64,000 nt of DNA from Verrucomicrobiaceae bacterium UBA2429 (GTDB lineage: Bacteria > Verrucomicrobiota > Verrucomicrobiia > Verrucomicrobiales > Verrucomicrobiaceae): positions 719 to 64,718 of the forward strand of contig DDQZ01000038.1 in NCBI GenBank assembly GCA_002343505.1. Reading direction: 5' to 3'. The notes under the pieces were generated by a model, which saw only the letters and a list, made by a program, of their open reading frames with translations, had not been told where the DNA came from and did not search any database. The translations under genes and the position numbers were made by a program. This document shows positions 15,395-23,267 of this stretch, one piece after another. How positions within the stretch are numbered: the first letter of the stretch is position 1; the number at the start of each line of letters is the position of its first letter.

Positions 15395-15988
15395 ATGGAA
15401 AACTGCACCGCCCCCGATTTCACCGTCTCACGCGCCGACAGGGAAAAGCTCCTCGGACAGCGCGGCATGATCATCTGGCTTTACGGCCTGTCTGGAGCGG
15501 GCAAGTCCACGCTGGCCAACGAGATCGCCAACGTCCTTCACCATGCCGGGCGCCTCACCCTGCACCTGGACGGCGACGTTCTGCGCCACGGTCTCAACCG
15601 CGGCCTGGGCTTCACCGAGGCGGACCGCGTGGAGAATCTGCGCCGCGCCGCCGAAGTGGCGAAACTCGCGGTGCAAACCGGCGCGGTCGTGCTGTGCAGC
15701 TTCATCACGCCGCTCAACTCGATGCGCCGCATGGTGCGGGAGATCATTCAGAACGGCGACCTGCTCGATGTCTATGTGAGCTGCTCTTTCAGCACCTGCG
15801 CCTCGCGCGATGTGAAGGGTCTCTACGCCAAGGCACAGGCCAACGCGCTTGCGAACTTCACCGGCAAGGACTCCGCATTCGAGGAGCCCGACTACGATCC
15901 GGGCCTCGTGCTCGACACCGACCACCTGGACATCCCGGAATGCACCCGCCTTTTGCACGAGGCTGTCAGCGGCAGGATAGGGCTGTGA
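15395..15988 (+). CDS. cysC: adenylyl-sulfate (APS) kinase
   Basis: A 197-aa enzyme converting APS plus ATP to PAPS. Walker A is GLSGAGKST (residues 31-39). The APS-binding region is LDGDVLRHGLNRGLGFTEAD followed by RVENLRR, then the family motif FITPLN and DVYVSCSFSTCASRDVKGLY. Length is typical. ATG 15395 is chosen because it leaves the usual 20-30 residues before Walker A; the much longer open frame upstream is antisense to the neighbouring gene. It stands alone, without cysD/cysN, so PAPS may serve sulfation as well as assimilation. Its stop abuts the stop of the convergent wecA-like gene. Confidence 0.9.
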   Translation: MENCTAPDFTVSRADREKLLGQRGMIIWLYGLSGAGKSTLANEIANVLHHAGRLTLHLDGDVLRHGLNRGLGFTEADRVENLRRAAEVAKLAVQTGAVVLCSFITPLNSMRRMVREIIQNGDLLDVYVSCSFSTCASRDVKGLYAKAQANALANFTGKDSAFEEPDYDPGLVLDTDHLDIPECTRLLHEAVSGRIGL

Positions 15989-17452
15989 TCAATTCGCGGC
16001 GCGGCCCTCGACGGGAACGCGCTGCAAGACATCGGGCAGAGAGCCCCAGCGCTCCTCGCACCGCTCCAGCAAAGTGACAAAACAATCCGCGCGCCGCAGC
16101 CAGTGCTCTTCCGCGTCAGCGTCCTGCTTGTGGTGAAGCAGCACCTCCCCACCTCCCGTCAGGCTGATTTTCACCGGCCTCGCACCCTCAGAACTCGCTG
16201 TGGAAAAACCCGCCCAGCGCAGCCGCTCCCGCAAAAGACCGGCAAACTCCTCCAGCGTGCCGCACACCTCCACATCAAACTCCAGCGCGCGCGCATGGGC
16301 CTGCACATGCTCGTATTTCCGCCGCCGCTCCAGCGCCTGGCCCACCTGCTCCCGCAGCCGCGTCCAGCTCCGCACATAACCGAGGTAGCGCGCCGCGCCC
16401 ACCGCCAGCAGGAACAGCACCGCTCCGGCCACCGGGAGCGCGATGCCCTTGGTCAGCAGGATGCTGATGCCGACGAGGCTCAGCACCAGGCACACGGCAT
16501 ACATCACCGCCAGCGCCCGGCCTTTGCTGTAGCCCAGGAGAATGAGCCGGTGGTGAATGTGCTCCGCGTCCGCGCTGAACACGGGCACCCCGCGCATGGT
16601 GCGGCGCACGATGGCGAAGAAAGTGTCAAGAATCGGCACGCCCAGCGCGATGACGATGACCAGCAGCGCCGCGATGACCGAGCCTTTGTTCGAGCTTTGC
16701 AGCGAGACCGAGGCGATGAAAAACCCGATCAAATACGCGCCGCCGTCTCCAAGGAAAATCTTCGCCGGCGGCAGGTTGAAAAACAAAAAACCCCCAAGCG
16801 CCGCCGCCATCAGAGCCGAGGCGATCATCACATCCGTCTGAAACGAAAAGTAACCGATGAACGCAAGTGTCAGCGAAAGGAAAAGCCCGAACCCCGCCGC
16901 CAGGCCGTCCATGCCGTCAATCAGGTTGATGATGTTTGGAATCGCCACCAGCCACACCAGGGTCAGCGGAAGGCTCCACCATCCGAGGTGGATGCCGCCC
17001 TCGCCGAACGGATTGCTAAGCACGTCTATGGAGACACCCAGCGAGTATAAAATCAGGGCGGTGCCGAGCTGGCCCACCAGCTTCACGCGCGCGCCGAGCG
17101 GCTTGAGGTCATCCGCCAGGCCGACGGTGAAAATGAGCGTGTTGCAGATCAGCAGCGGCGCCCAGGCGCGGAAGCCGTGGTTGCCCAGAAAAATCACCAC
17201 CGTCAGGCCGATGACCGTCGCGAGATAAATCGGCAGCCCACCCAGTCTGGAAACCGGCGTCTCGTGGAGCTTGCGTCGGCCATCCGGCGCGTCCATGCCG
17301 AAACCCGCGCGCTTGTGCGAGAGCCACCATGTGCCCGATGCGGACAGCGCCAGCACAAGCATCGCATGAACGGCCAGCTCCGACCAGGTGATGGTGAGCA
17401 CCAGGTCGGGGTTGAAGTTTTCAGCGGGCGCGTTCATCCAGCCATGTGTCAC
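15989..17452 (-). CDS. WecA/TagO-type undecaprenyl-phosphate sugar-1-phosphate transferase with C-terminal extension
   Basis: A 487-aa membrane enzyme of the glycosyltransferase-4 (MraY/WecA) superfamily. It starts lipid-linked glycan synthesis by moving a sugar-1-phosphate (usually GlcNAc) onto undecaprenyl phosphate. Motifs are GLADDLKPLGARVKLVGQ (Asp pair), NIINLIDGMDGLAAG, FNLPPAKIFLGDGGAYLIG and AEHIHHRLILLG (His-His-Arg loop). About ten membrane helices span 25-355. A soluble tail of about 125 residues (from RSWTRLREQVG) is not part of the classical enzyme. Start is GTG 17452 (overlapping the upstream stop as GTGA) or ATG 17437. It is the last gene of the polysaccharide cluster. Confidence 0.88.
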   Translation of the reverse strand: MTHGWMNAPAENFNPDLVLTITWSELAVHAMLVLALSASGTWWLSHKRAGFGMDAPDGRRKLHETPVSRLGGLPIYLATVIGLTVVIFLGNHGFRAWAPLLICNTLIFTVGLADDLKPLGARVKLVGQLGTALILYSLGVSIDVLSNPFGEGGIHLGWWSLPLTLVWLVAIPNIINLIDGMDGLAAGFGLFLSLTLAFIGYFSFQTDVMIASALMAAALGGFLFFNLPPAKIFLGDGGAYLIGFFIASVSLQSSNKGSVIAALLVIVIALGVPILDTFFAIVRRTMRGVPVFSADAEHIHHRLILLGYSKGRALAVMYAVCLVLSLVGISILLTKGIALPVAGAVLFLLAVGAARYLGYVRSWTRLREQVGQALERRRKYEHVQAHARALEFDVEVCGTLEEFAGLLRERLRWAGFSTASSEGARPVKISLTGGGEVLLHHKQDADAEEHWLRRADCFVTLLERCEERWGSLPDVLQRVPVEGRAAN

Positions 17453-18666
17453 CCGGCTTGCGCCGTCTGTTCAAGAATGCGCACCATGCGCCCGCGGAGA
17501 ATCTCCCGCGAATACTCCGCCGCCACTTGCCTTGATTCCTCCGAGCAGCCTCGAAACCCCGCAGCCCTGGCTTTCCCCAGGCAGGCCAGCACCCCGTCCA
17601 CATCCCCGTGCCGCGCCTGAAAGGCGAAGCCAGGCTCGCGGAGGCGGCCTGCCAAGTCATTGAGATGACTCTGCTCCGGCCCGATGCAAAGGAAGGGCAG
17701 GCCGAGGATGAGGATGTTGTAGATTTTGCACGGATGCACAATGCCGGCGAAGGCGTCCCCCAGCACCACCACATGCAGGTCCGCGCTGGACAGGGAGGCA
17801 GCCAGTTTCTCGATCGGCTGATAGGGCAGCGTGAGGATGCCGGTCAAAGCATGGGTTTCGCGGAACGCGTTCACCTTGCCCATCTCGCTGCCGCCACCGA
17901 CGAACAAAAAGCGCACATCATCCTCGCCTCGCAGCCGCAGCGCCGCCTGCAGCAGCGTGTCGAGCGGATGGCAGGGGCTGTGGTTGCCGGAATACATGAC
18001 CACAAATTTACCTGCCAGCCCGTGCTCCGCGCGGAAAGCCTCGCGTGCTTGGGGATCAAATCGCACCTGGTCATCGTGCGACCACGGCGGATCCGTGTGG
18101 ATTAAAACCGGAGGCACGCCCTTGGCCTCAATGCGCGCCGCCATGAACCGGTCCAGCGCGATGATGCGCGCCGCGCGCCGGAAGCTCCATTTTTGCAGCG
18201 CGGACAAAACACGCTCGGCCAGGCCGCCAGCACGCAGCCAGCCTGCGGCCACGGCTTCGTCGGGATTCAAATCCATCACCCACGGCACAACCGCTCCGCC
18301 TTTCAGCGCCGCAATGACTGTGCCGAGTGTGGAAATCAGCGGCGGCGAGGTCAGGCAAACCGTCACATCAAAGCGCGGCAGCCGCATCAGGATGAGCGTG
18401 GCATTCATCCAGAAAATGGCGAAGTCGGTGAAGCGCCGCCATTTGGCCTTCTTGCCCAGGCCCGGCGTCCAGATGCGGTGGATCTCGATGCCCTGCCAGG
18501 TCTCCCGCACCGGGAAGCGGCGCGCCGGATCGTCATACCCGCGCGAGGCCGCCACCACTGTCACCTCGTGCCCGGCGGCGCGCAGGCCCAGCGCCAGATC
18601 GGTCAAATGCTGCGCCGTGGACACATGATCCGGGTGGAAGCATTGGTTGAGCAGGAGCACCTTCAT
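17449..18666 (-). CDS. glycosyltransferase family 4, WbuB-like
   Basis: A 405-aa GT-B enzyme. The N-terminal domain opens MKVLLLNQCFHPDHVSTAQH, the pattern of WbuB-type GT4 enzymes that add an amino sugar to lipid carriers. The donor-binding half has VVMYSGNHSPCHPLDTLL, FLFVGGGSEMGK, and a region reading IVHPCKIYNILILGLPFL, where a HP-x-K-x-Y-x pattern replaces the usual E-x7-E. An alternative TTG start lies two codons upstream. It overlaps the wecA-like gene, which suggests that its product acts on the first lipid-linked sugar. Confidence 0.82.
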   Translation of the reverse strand: MKVLLLNQCFHPDHVSTAQHLTDLALGLRAAGHEVTVVAASRGYDDPARRFPVRETWQGIEIHRIWTPGLGKKAKWRRFTDFAIFWMNATLILMRLPRFDVTVCLTSPPLISTLGTVIAALKGGAVVPWVMDLNPDEAVAAGWLRAGGLAERVLSALQKWSFRRAARIIALDRFMAARIEAKGVPPVLIHTDPPWSHDDQVRFDPQAREAFRAEHGLAGKFVVMYSGNHSPCHPLDTLLQAALRLRGEDDVRFLFVGGGSEMGKVNAFRETHALTGILTLPYQPIEKLAASLSSADLHVVVLGDAFAGIVHPCKIYNILILGLPFLCIGPEQSHLNDLAGRLREPGFAFQARHGDVDGVLACLGKARAAGFRGCSEESRQVAAEYSREILRGRMVRILEQTAQAG

Positions 18667-18680
18667 GCGCAATGGACTTC

Positions 18681-19670
18681 TCAGAGCGAGGCCCTGCCGG
18701 CTGCAATCTCGTCGGAAATCCAGGCATAGGTCTTCTCCATGCCGTCGCGCAGGCGGGTGGAGGGCTCCCAGCCGAAGACTTCCTTGATCAGCGTGTTGTC
18801 GCTGCTGCGGCCGTTCACGCCCTTGGGCGCGTCGAGCTTGTAGCTGCGCTTGAGTTTCACTCCGGCGATCTCCTCCACGATGTCCACGAGCTGGTTGATG
18901 CTCACCATCTCGGCGCTGCCGATGTTGACGGGCTCGATGAAGTCGCTTTGTGTCAGCATTTGAGTGCCTTGCACGCAGTCGGTGATGTACATGAAGCTGC
19001 GCGTCTGCTCGCCCGTGCCCCAGATGTCTATTTCATGCGCGCCGGAGCGCTTCGCCAGGGCCACCTTTCTGCACACGGCGGCGGGGGCTTTTTCACGCCC
19101 GCCATCCCAGGTGCCGTGCGGGCCATAGACATTGTGATAACGGGCCACGCGCGTTTGCAGTCCGAAGTCCTCGCGGAAGTGCCGGCACATGCGCTCGCTG
19201 AAGAGCTTCTCCCAGCCGTAGCCGTCCTCGGGCATGGCGGGGTAGGCGTCGGCCTCCTTCAGCGCGGGCACGTCGTAGCTCTTCTGCTTGTCGGCATTGT
19301 ACACGCAGGCGGAGGAGGCGTAAAAGTAGCGCGCAACACCCGCGTCACGCGCGGCCATGCAGAGATGCGTGTTGATCAGCACGCTGAGCATGCAGAGCGC
19401 CTTGTTGTTTTCGATGAAGCCCATGCCGCCCATGTCCGCGGCCAGGTTGTAGAGCGTGTGCGTGTCCTTGGCGGCTGTCTCGCAGGCCGGTTTCCCCGAC
19501 AAATCGAGACAGAGATTCTCCACGTCATCAAAGCGCTGATACCACTCGGCAAGGGGTTTTTGATCCACCGCCCGCAGTCGTGCGAATCCCTGCGCGCGAA
19601 GGTCCGCCACCAGGGCGCCGCCGATGAAACCGCCCGCGCCGCAGACGGTGATGAGTGGGTCTTTTTCCAT
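18681..19670 (-). CDS. GDP-mannose 3,5-epimerase-like SDR sugar epimerase
   Basis: A 329-aa short-chain dehydrogenase. The Rossmann motif is GAGGFIGGAL, then AADMGGMGFIENNKA, which is nearly diagnostic of GDP-mannose-3',5'-epimerase. The catalytic triad is Ser in YASSACVY with Tyr-x3-Lys in YGWEK. The C-terminal half binds the nucleotide sugar (GTGEQTRSFMYITDCV). The likely product is GDP-L-galactose or a related GDP-sugar for the polymer. It is separated from the upstream gene by a Rho-independent terminator at 19699-19725, so it may head its own transcript with the GT4 and wecA-like genes. Confidence 0.82.
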   Translation of the reverse strand: MEKDPLITVCGAGGFIGGALVADLRAQGFARLRAVDQKPLAEWYQRFDDVENLCLDLSGKPACETAAKDTHTLYNLAADMGGMGFIENNKALCMLSVLINTHLCMAARDAGVARYFYASSACVYNADKQKSYDVPALKEADAYPAMPEDGYGWEKLFSERMCRHFREDFGLQTRVARYHNVYGPHGTWDGGREKAPAAVCRKVALAKRSGAHEIDIWGTGEQTRSFMYITDCVQGTQMLTQSDFIEPVNIGSAEMVSINQLVDIVEEIAGVKLKRSYKLDAPKGVNGRSSDNTLIKEVFGWEPSTRLRDGMEKTYAWISDEIAAGRASL

Positions 19671-19698
19671 GAATGCTTGAATACCGGTCCATGAAACG

Positions 19699-19725
19699 AA
19701 AAAACCCGCTCTGTTGCAAGCGGGT
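19699..19725 (-). terminator. Rho-independent terminator
   Basis: On the minus strand ACCCGCT, an 8-base loop, AGCGGGT, then TTTTTT. It follows the GT2 stop (19734) and precedes the epimerase start (19670), so it divides the polysaccharide cluster into at least two transcription units. Confidence 0.8.
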
Positions 19726-19733
19726 CTGTCGTC

Positions 19734-20477
19734 TTATTTCCAGCCATTGGCGCGCCGCCTTCGGATGCGCCACACATCCAGCGCCATGCGCCACGAGTCG
19801 CGCAGCAGGCTCACCTTGCCTCCGGGCGTCTCCCGCCAGTCAATCGGCGCCTCCACCACCGGGCAGCCGGTGTCGAGCAGCGCGGCCATCAGCTCCACAT
19901 CGAAGGCAAAGCCATGCACATGCAAATGACCCGCCGCCTTTTCATAAGCCGCGCGCGGCACCAGCTTCAGTCCGCATTGCGAGTCATAGACCGGGATGCG
20001 CAGCAGCTCGGACACCAGCGTGGCATACACGCGCCCCAGCAGGTGCCGCTTGAACAGGCGCTCCACCCGCCGCCCGAGCATCTTCACCCGCGAGGCAAAC
20101 AGCGCGGAAGGGCTGGCGCAGTCCGTCATGGCCATTCTGGCAAGACGCGCAGCTTCAAGCGCGCCGCACGAGCCGTCCGCATCCACAAATCCCAGCCACT
20201 CAGCGCCCTCATGCGCCGCCCAGCCGGCATACACCGCGCCGCCTTTGCCCAGATTTTGCGGCAGCTCTAGCAGCGGCAAAAGGCAGGCATGGCGGCCGCG
20301 CAAATCCTCCACGATCTTTCGCGTCGCAGCCGCCTCGGAATCTCCCGATCCATCATCCACCACCAGCACCGAAACTCCGGCGATTTCATCCATCTCCGCG
20401 CAGAGCTGCGGCAGGAACCTCGGCAGCCGCGCGCTTTCACGGAAGCAGGGGACCACGAGATGAAGACGCCTTTTCAT
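19734..20477 (-). CDS. glycosyltransferase family 2 (dolichyl-phosphate glucosyltransferase-like)
   Basis: A 247-aa GT-A enzyme from ATG 20477 (MKRRLHLVVPCFRES). Motifs are VVPCFRESARLPRFLP, VLVVDDGSGD (first Asp pair, nucleotide binding), GKGGAVYAGWAAHEGAEWLG (acceptor-side Lys-Gly), FVDADGSCG (metal-binding D-x-D) and DSQCGLKLV. The sequence resembles the polyprenyl-phosphate glucosyl/mannosyl transferases that make lipid-linked sugar donors, without their membrane helices. It is followed by a terminator and preceded closely by an FkbM methyltransferase gene. Confidence 0.8.
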   Translation of the reverse strand: MKRRLHLVVPCFRESARLPRFLPQLCAEMDEIAGVSVLVVDDGSGDSEAAATRKIVEDLRGRHACLLPLLELPQNLGKGGAVYAGWAAHEGAEWLGFVDADGSCGALEAARLARMAMTDCASPSALFASRVKMLGRRVERLFKRHLLGRVYATLVSELLRIPVYDSQCGLKLVPRAAYEKAAGHLHVHGFAFDVELMAALLDTGCPVVEAPIDWRETPGGKVSLLRDSWRMALDVWRIRRRRANGWK

Positions 20478-20499
20478 GCTATGTCCGGCATCCGCCATG

Positions 20500-21249
20500 T
20501 CAGCGCGCGTGGGCGGATTGGTGCTTGAACAGCGCGTTCATGAACGCCACCCGGCCGCCATGCTGGTGCATGATGTCGAACAGGCTGTACAATTCAAAGC
20601 CGAGCGGCCTCAAATAATCAGTGAACTCATGCAATGAGACCAGCCCATTGTCCTGGTAGGGCGCGGGCACCGTCTCAAGGACAATGCTCCAGACTCTGCC
20701 CGCGCGCAGCATGGCCCCGGCCCCGCGCAGGATGTGCAGGTCCCGGCCCTCGGTGTCAATTTTGAGAAGATGCACGACCTCCACATTGTGCCGCGCGCAA
20801 AATTCCGGCAGCGTCACCACGTCAAACCAGGCCACTCCCGGTCCTTCCGCATCAGCGTCCGCCTCATGGCTCAGGGAATTCATGGTGAACTCGGGATCAT
20901 CCGAAAGGAGCCTCACCTTGACCCTTCCCGGCGTGTCGCTCATCGCCAGTTGATGGCACCGGATGTCCATGCCGGCTGTGTGGGATTGCAGCGCCCGGAA
21001 AGAGGCGGGCACGGGTTCAAAGCAGTGAATCTCAGCGCCCGGAAAATGCTCGCGAAAACCCGCCGCCGTCTGTCCGACGTTCGCCCCCACATCAAAAATG
21101 ACCGGACGCGCCACGCTTTCCAATTCGGGATAACAAACCCTGTCCCAGAAGAACCGGTAGCCGTGATAGTGGCAGTATCGGAAATTCAAGCGCCGCGCCA
21201 GCCAGAGCTTGAGCTTGAGCTTGTTCAAAGGGTTGAGGTCGAATTTCAT
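20500..21249 (-). CDS. FkbM-family methyltransferase
   Basis: A 249-aa SAM-dependent O-methyltransferase. FkbM signatures are VIFDVGANVGQTAAGF (SAM-binding loop), IHCFEPVPASFRALQ, and LLKIDTEGRDLHILRGAGA (the K-x-D-x-E-G-x-E-type motif). It probably methylates a sugar hydroxyl in the surface polymer. It is one of five FkbM genes in this cluster. It lies 33 bases after the GT2 gene at 21283. Confidence 0.85.
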   Translation of the reverse strand: MKFDLNPLNKLKLKLWLARRLNFRYCHYHGYRFFWDRVCYPELESVARPVIFDVGANVGQTAAGFREHFPGAEIHCFEPVPASFRALQSHTAGMDIRCHQLAMSDTPGRVKVRLLSDDPEFTMNSLSHEADADAEGPGVAWFDVVTLPEFCARHNVEVVHLLKIDTEGRDLHILRGAGAMLRAGRVWSIVLETVPAPYQDNGLVSLHEFTDYLRPLGFELYSLFDIMHQHGGRVAFMNALFKHQSAHAR

Positions 21250-21282
21250 AAGTTCAGCCCCCGGCGAAAAGCATCCGCCAGG

Positions 21283-22047
21283 TCATTTGTTGAGCCTTTT
21301 CTCCAGCAGCCGCAGCGCCAGCAGCATCTCCGCCAGCATCCGCTGCAGCGTGTAATACCAGCCTCGCCAGCCATCGAGAATGACACCGCGCACCAGCAGC
21401 GTGTGAACCGCCACCGCAGGCACCGCCGCCCAGCCGGTGAGGCGCAGGCGGTCTTGAAGACGCAGGGCTGCCGGGTCCGCGCGCAGGAGTTTTTCGGCCT
21501 CCAGCAGCGAGTATTTGTCCTGTGAGCTTAGCCAGCGTGTGAGGGGCTTGCGGTCATCGTGGTCAATGAGAGTGCGCAGCCTGCCTCTCCCGCCCGTCAC
21601 ATGGAGCAGTTGCGTGTGGCCATCCTGCACATAGCGGCAGCGGTCCTTGCGGAAAAGCACCGCGCGCGGCGGATAGAGCGAGCCGCGCAAAGCCCGTCCA
21701 AAGATCAAATACCGAAAGCCCGCCTCATAAGCGTCCACCTGGTCATCCAGGGCGGCCAGCTCATTTTCAAAATCCGGCCCGAGCACATAGTCCGCGTCGA
21801 GCGCCAGCACCCACGGCGTTGTCACAGCGTCCACGCCGAAGTTCCATTGCGAGGTGTGATCATCGAAGGTGCGCGTAAGCAGACGCGCGCCTGGGTGGGC
21901 ACGCACCATCTCGCATGTGGCGTCCGTGCTGCCGCTGTCCACCACCACGATCTCCCGCGCCCAGCCCAGCCGCGCCAGCACCCGCGCGAGGTTTGGCTCT
22001 TCGTTCCAAGTGAGGATCAGCGGGGTGATGTTTTCAAGTCTTGGCAT
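21283..22047 (-). CDS. glycosyltransferase family 2
   Basis: A 254-aa enzyme from ATG 22047 (MPRLENITPLILTWNEEPNL); the open frame runs further upstream but is antisense/off-frame to the neighbouring gene. GT2 features are TWNEEPNLARVLARL, IVVVDSGSTDAT, and LALDADYVLG (D-x-D). The C-terminal part has LLHVTGGRGR and a Trp/Leu-rich tail. It resembles the WaaE/KdtX-like group that extends lipopolysaccharide cores, but the acceptor is unknown. Its start overlaps the 3' end of the GT4 gene by 14 bases. Confidence 0.8.
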   Translation of the reverse strand: MPRLENITPLILTWNEEPNLARVLARLGWAREIVVVDSGSTDATCEMVRAHPGARLLTRTFDDHTSQWNFGVDAVTTPWVLALDADYVLGPDFENELAALDDQVDAYEAGFRYLIFGRALRGSLYPPRAVLFRKDRCRYVQDGHTQLLHVTGGRGRLRTLIDHDDRKPLTRWLSSQDKYSLLEAEKLLRADPAALRLQDRLRLTGWAAVPAVAVHTLLVRGVILDGWRGWYYTLQRMLAEMLLALRLLEKRLNK

Positions 22048-23197
22048 GACGCACCTCCTCATACAACGCGTGCAAAGCGCCGCCCATCGTGTCCAGCGAG
22101 TATTTATCCAACGCCTCCTCCCGTGCCGCCGCGCCGAGACGGGCTCGTTCCCCGGCATCTGCCAGCAGCCGGGCCATTTCGCGCGCAAGGGCGGCAGTGT
22201 CGTCCGCCGCCACTTTCACCACGGCTTCCGACTCCGCCGCCAGGGCCACTCCAAGTGTGCTGACACAGGGCAGTCCGGCGGCCATCGCCTCCAGCAGCGC
22301 GATGCCGAAATTCTCCGAGTACGATGGCAGCACGAAAACAGACGCTGCCGCCATGGCCGAGAGCTTCAAGCCGCCCTCGATGCGTCCTGTCCAGATCACA
22401 CGGTCGGCCAGGCCGAGATCAGCGGACTTTTGCTTCAAGGCCGATTCATAGGCGGGTTCTCCCGCGCCCGCCACCACGAGCACGACCTCGCTGGAGAGTT
22501 GGGCGAACGCCTCCAGCAGGCCCTCCACGTTTTTTTTCGGGTCCAGGCGGGACAAAAACAGCACCACCTGCCTCCCCATGCTCATGGGAAACGCATCCAG
22601 GAAAGCATCCGCCAACGGCAGCCTCCCAAACGCGCCCAGATCAAAGCCCAGCGGCAGCACCACCGGGCGCGCTTGAATGCCCAGGGCGGCAGCCTCATCC
22701 CGCTCCTGCTTGCTGGTGAAGTGCAGCGCCGCCGCCTTGTCGAGCACCGGCTTGTCGAGCATCCGGAAGGACAGCGACTTCAGCCAGCGCCGCCGGTTCA
22801 CCATGCCCCAGCGGTTCAGCACACCCAGAGGCCGCACGATGAAGGGCACTCGCGCCCGCGCGGCAGCCCGGCCGGCGGCGAGCGTCGCGAAAGAAAAAAC
22901 CGTGTGGACATGCACCACGTCATATTCCCGCACATGCGCGCGCAGCCAGCGCCGGAGAGGCAGCGACACCTTGTAAAACTCGGTCTGCTTTGGGAAATAA
23001 AACACCCGGAAGCCTTCCCTGATCACTGCCTGCCCAAGCGCCACGCCCGCCAGACATTTCCCTGGTCCGTCGTCGTCGGTTGTGACCACATCCACTTCCA
23101 CACCTTGCATGGACAGCGCGCGTGCCATCGCAGGCAGGGCGAAACTGGGCCCGCCTTGCGAAGGCGAGAGCGAGGGGATGACATGCAGCACGCGCAT
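22034..23197 (-). CDS. glycosyltransferase family 4
   Basis: A 387-aa GT-B enzyme from ATG 23197 (MRVLHVIPSLSPSQGGPSFA). The N-terminal half has the GGPS acceptor loop and VVHVHTVFSF. The donor half has VLFLSRLDPKKNVEGLLEAF, LVVAGAGEP and SYSENFGIALLEAMAAG (E-x7-E, nucleotide-sugar phosphate binding). It overlaps the next gene by 14 bases. The donor sugar cannot be told from sequence. A GCATTC-GCCG-GAATGC repeat copy lies just upstream of its start (23215-23230). Confidence 0.85.
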   Translation of the reverse strand: MRVLHVIPSLSPSQGGPSFALPAMARALSMQGVEVDVVTTDDDGPGKCLAGVALGQAVIREGFRVFYFPKQTEFYKVSLPLRRWLRAHVREYDVVHVHTVFSFATLAAGRAAARARVPFIVRPLGVLNRWGMVNRRRWLKSLSFRMLDKPVLDKAAALHFTSKQERDEAAALGIQARPVVLPLGFDLGAFGRLPLADAFLDAFPMSMGRQVVLFLSRLDPKKNVEGLLEAFAQLSSEVVLVVAGAGEPAYESALKQKSADLGLADRVIWTGRIEGGLKLSAMAAASVFVLPSYSENFGIALLEAMAAGLPCVSTLGVALAAESEAVVKVAADDTAALAREMARLLADAGERARLGAAAREEALDKYSLDTMGGALHALYEEVRHAKT

Positions 23198-23214
23198 GAT
23201 CAGGGCATGCAGGC

Positions 23215-23230
23215 GCATTCGCCGGAATGC
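23215..23230. repeat. copy of GCATTC-GCCA-GAATGC stem-loop family
   Basis: GCATTC, loop GCCG, GAATGC: a perfect 6-bp hairpin in the 70-bp gap between the asnB-like gene stop and the GT4 start. It matches copies at 40539-40554 and 40677-40692 except for one loop base. Confidence 0.55.
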
Positions 23231-23267
23231 GGGGATTGAGCGTGTGAACGAAGTCGTGGCATCGAAT

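Noticed and set aside
14423..15988. A 521-aa form of the APS kinase
   Set aside because: The first 324 codons are antisense to the membrane-anchored gene at 14366-15265 and carry no motif. The enzyme is complete from ATG 15395.
18681..19670. GDP-L-fucose synthase
   Set aside because: Fold and length fit, but AADMGGMGF is characteristic of GDP-mannose 3,5-epimerase-like enzymes.
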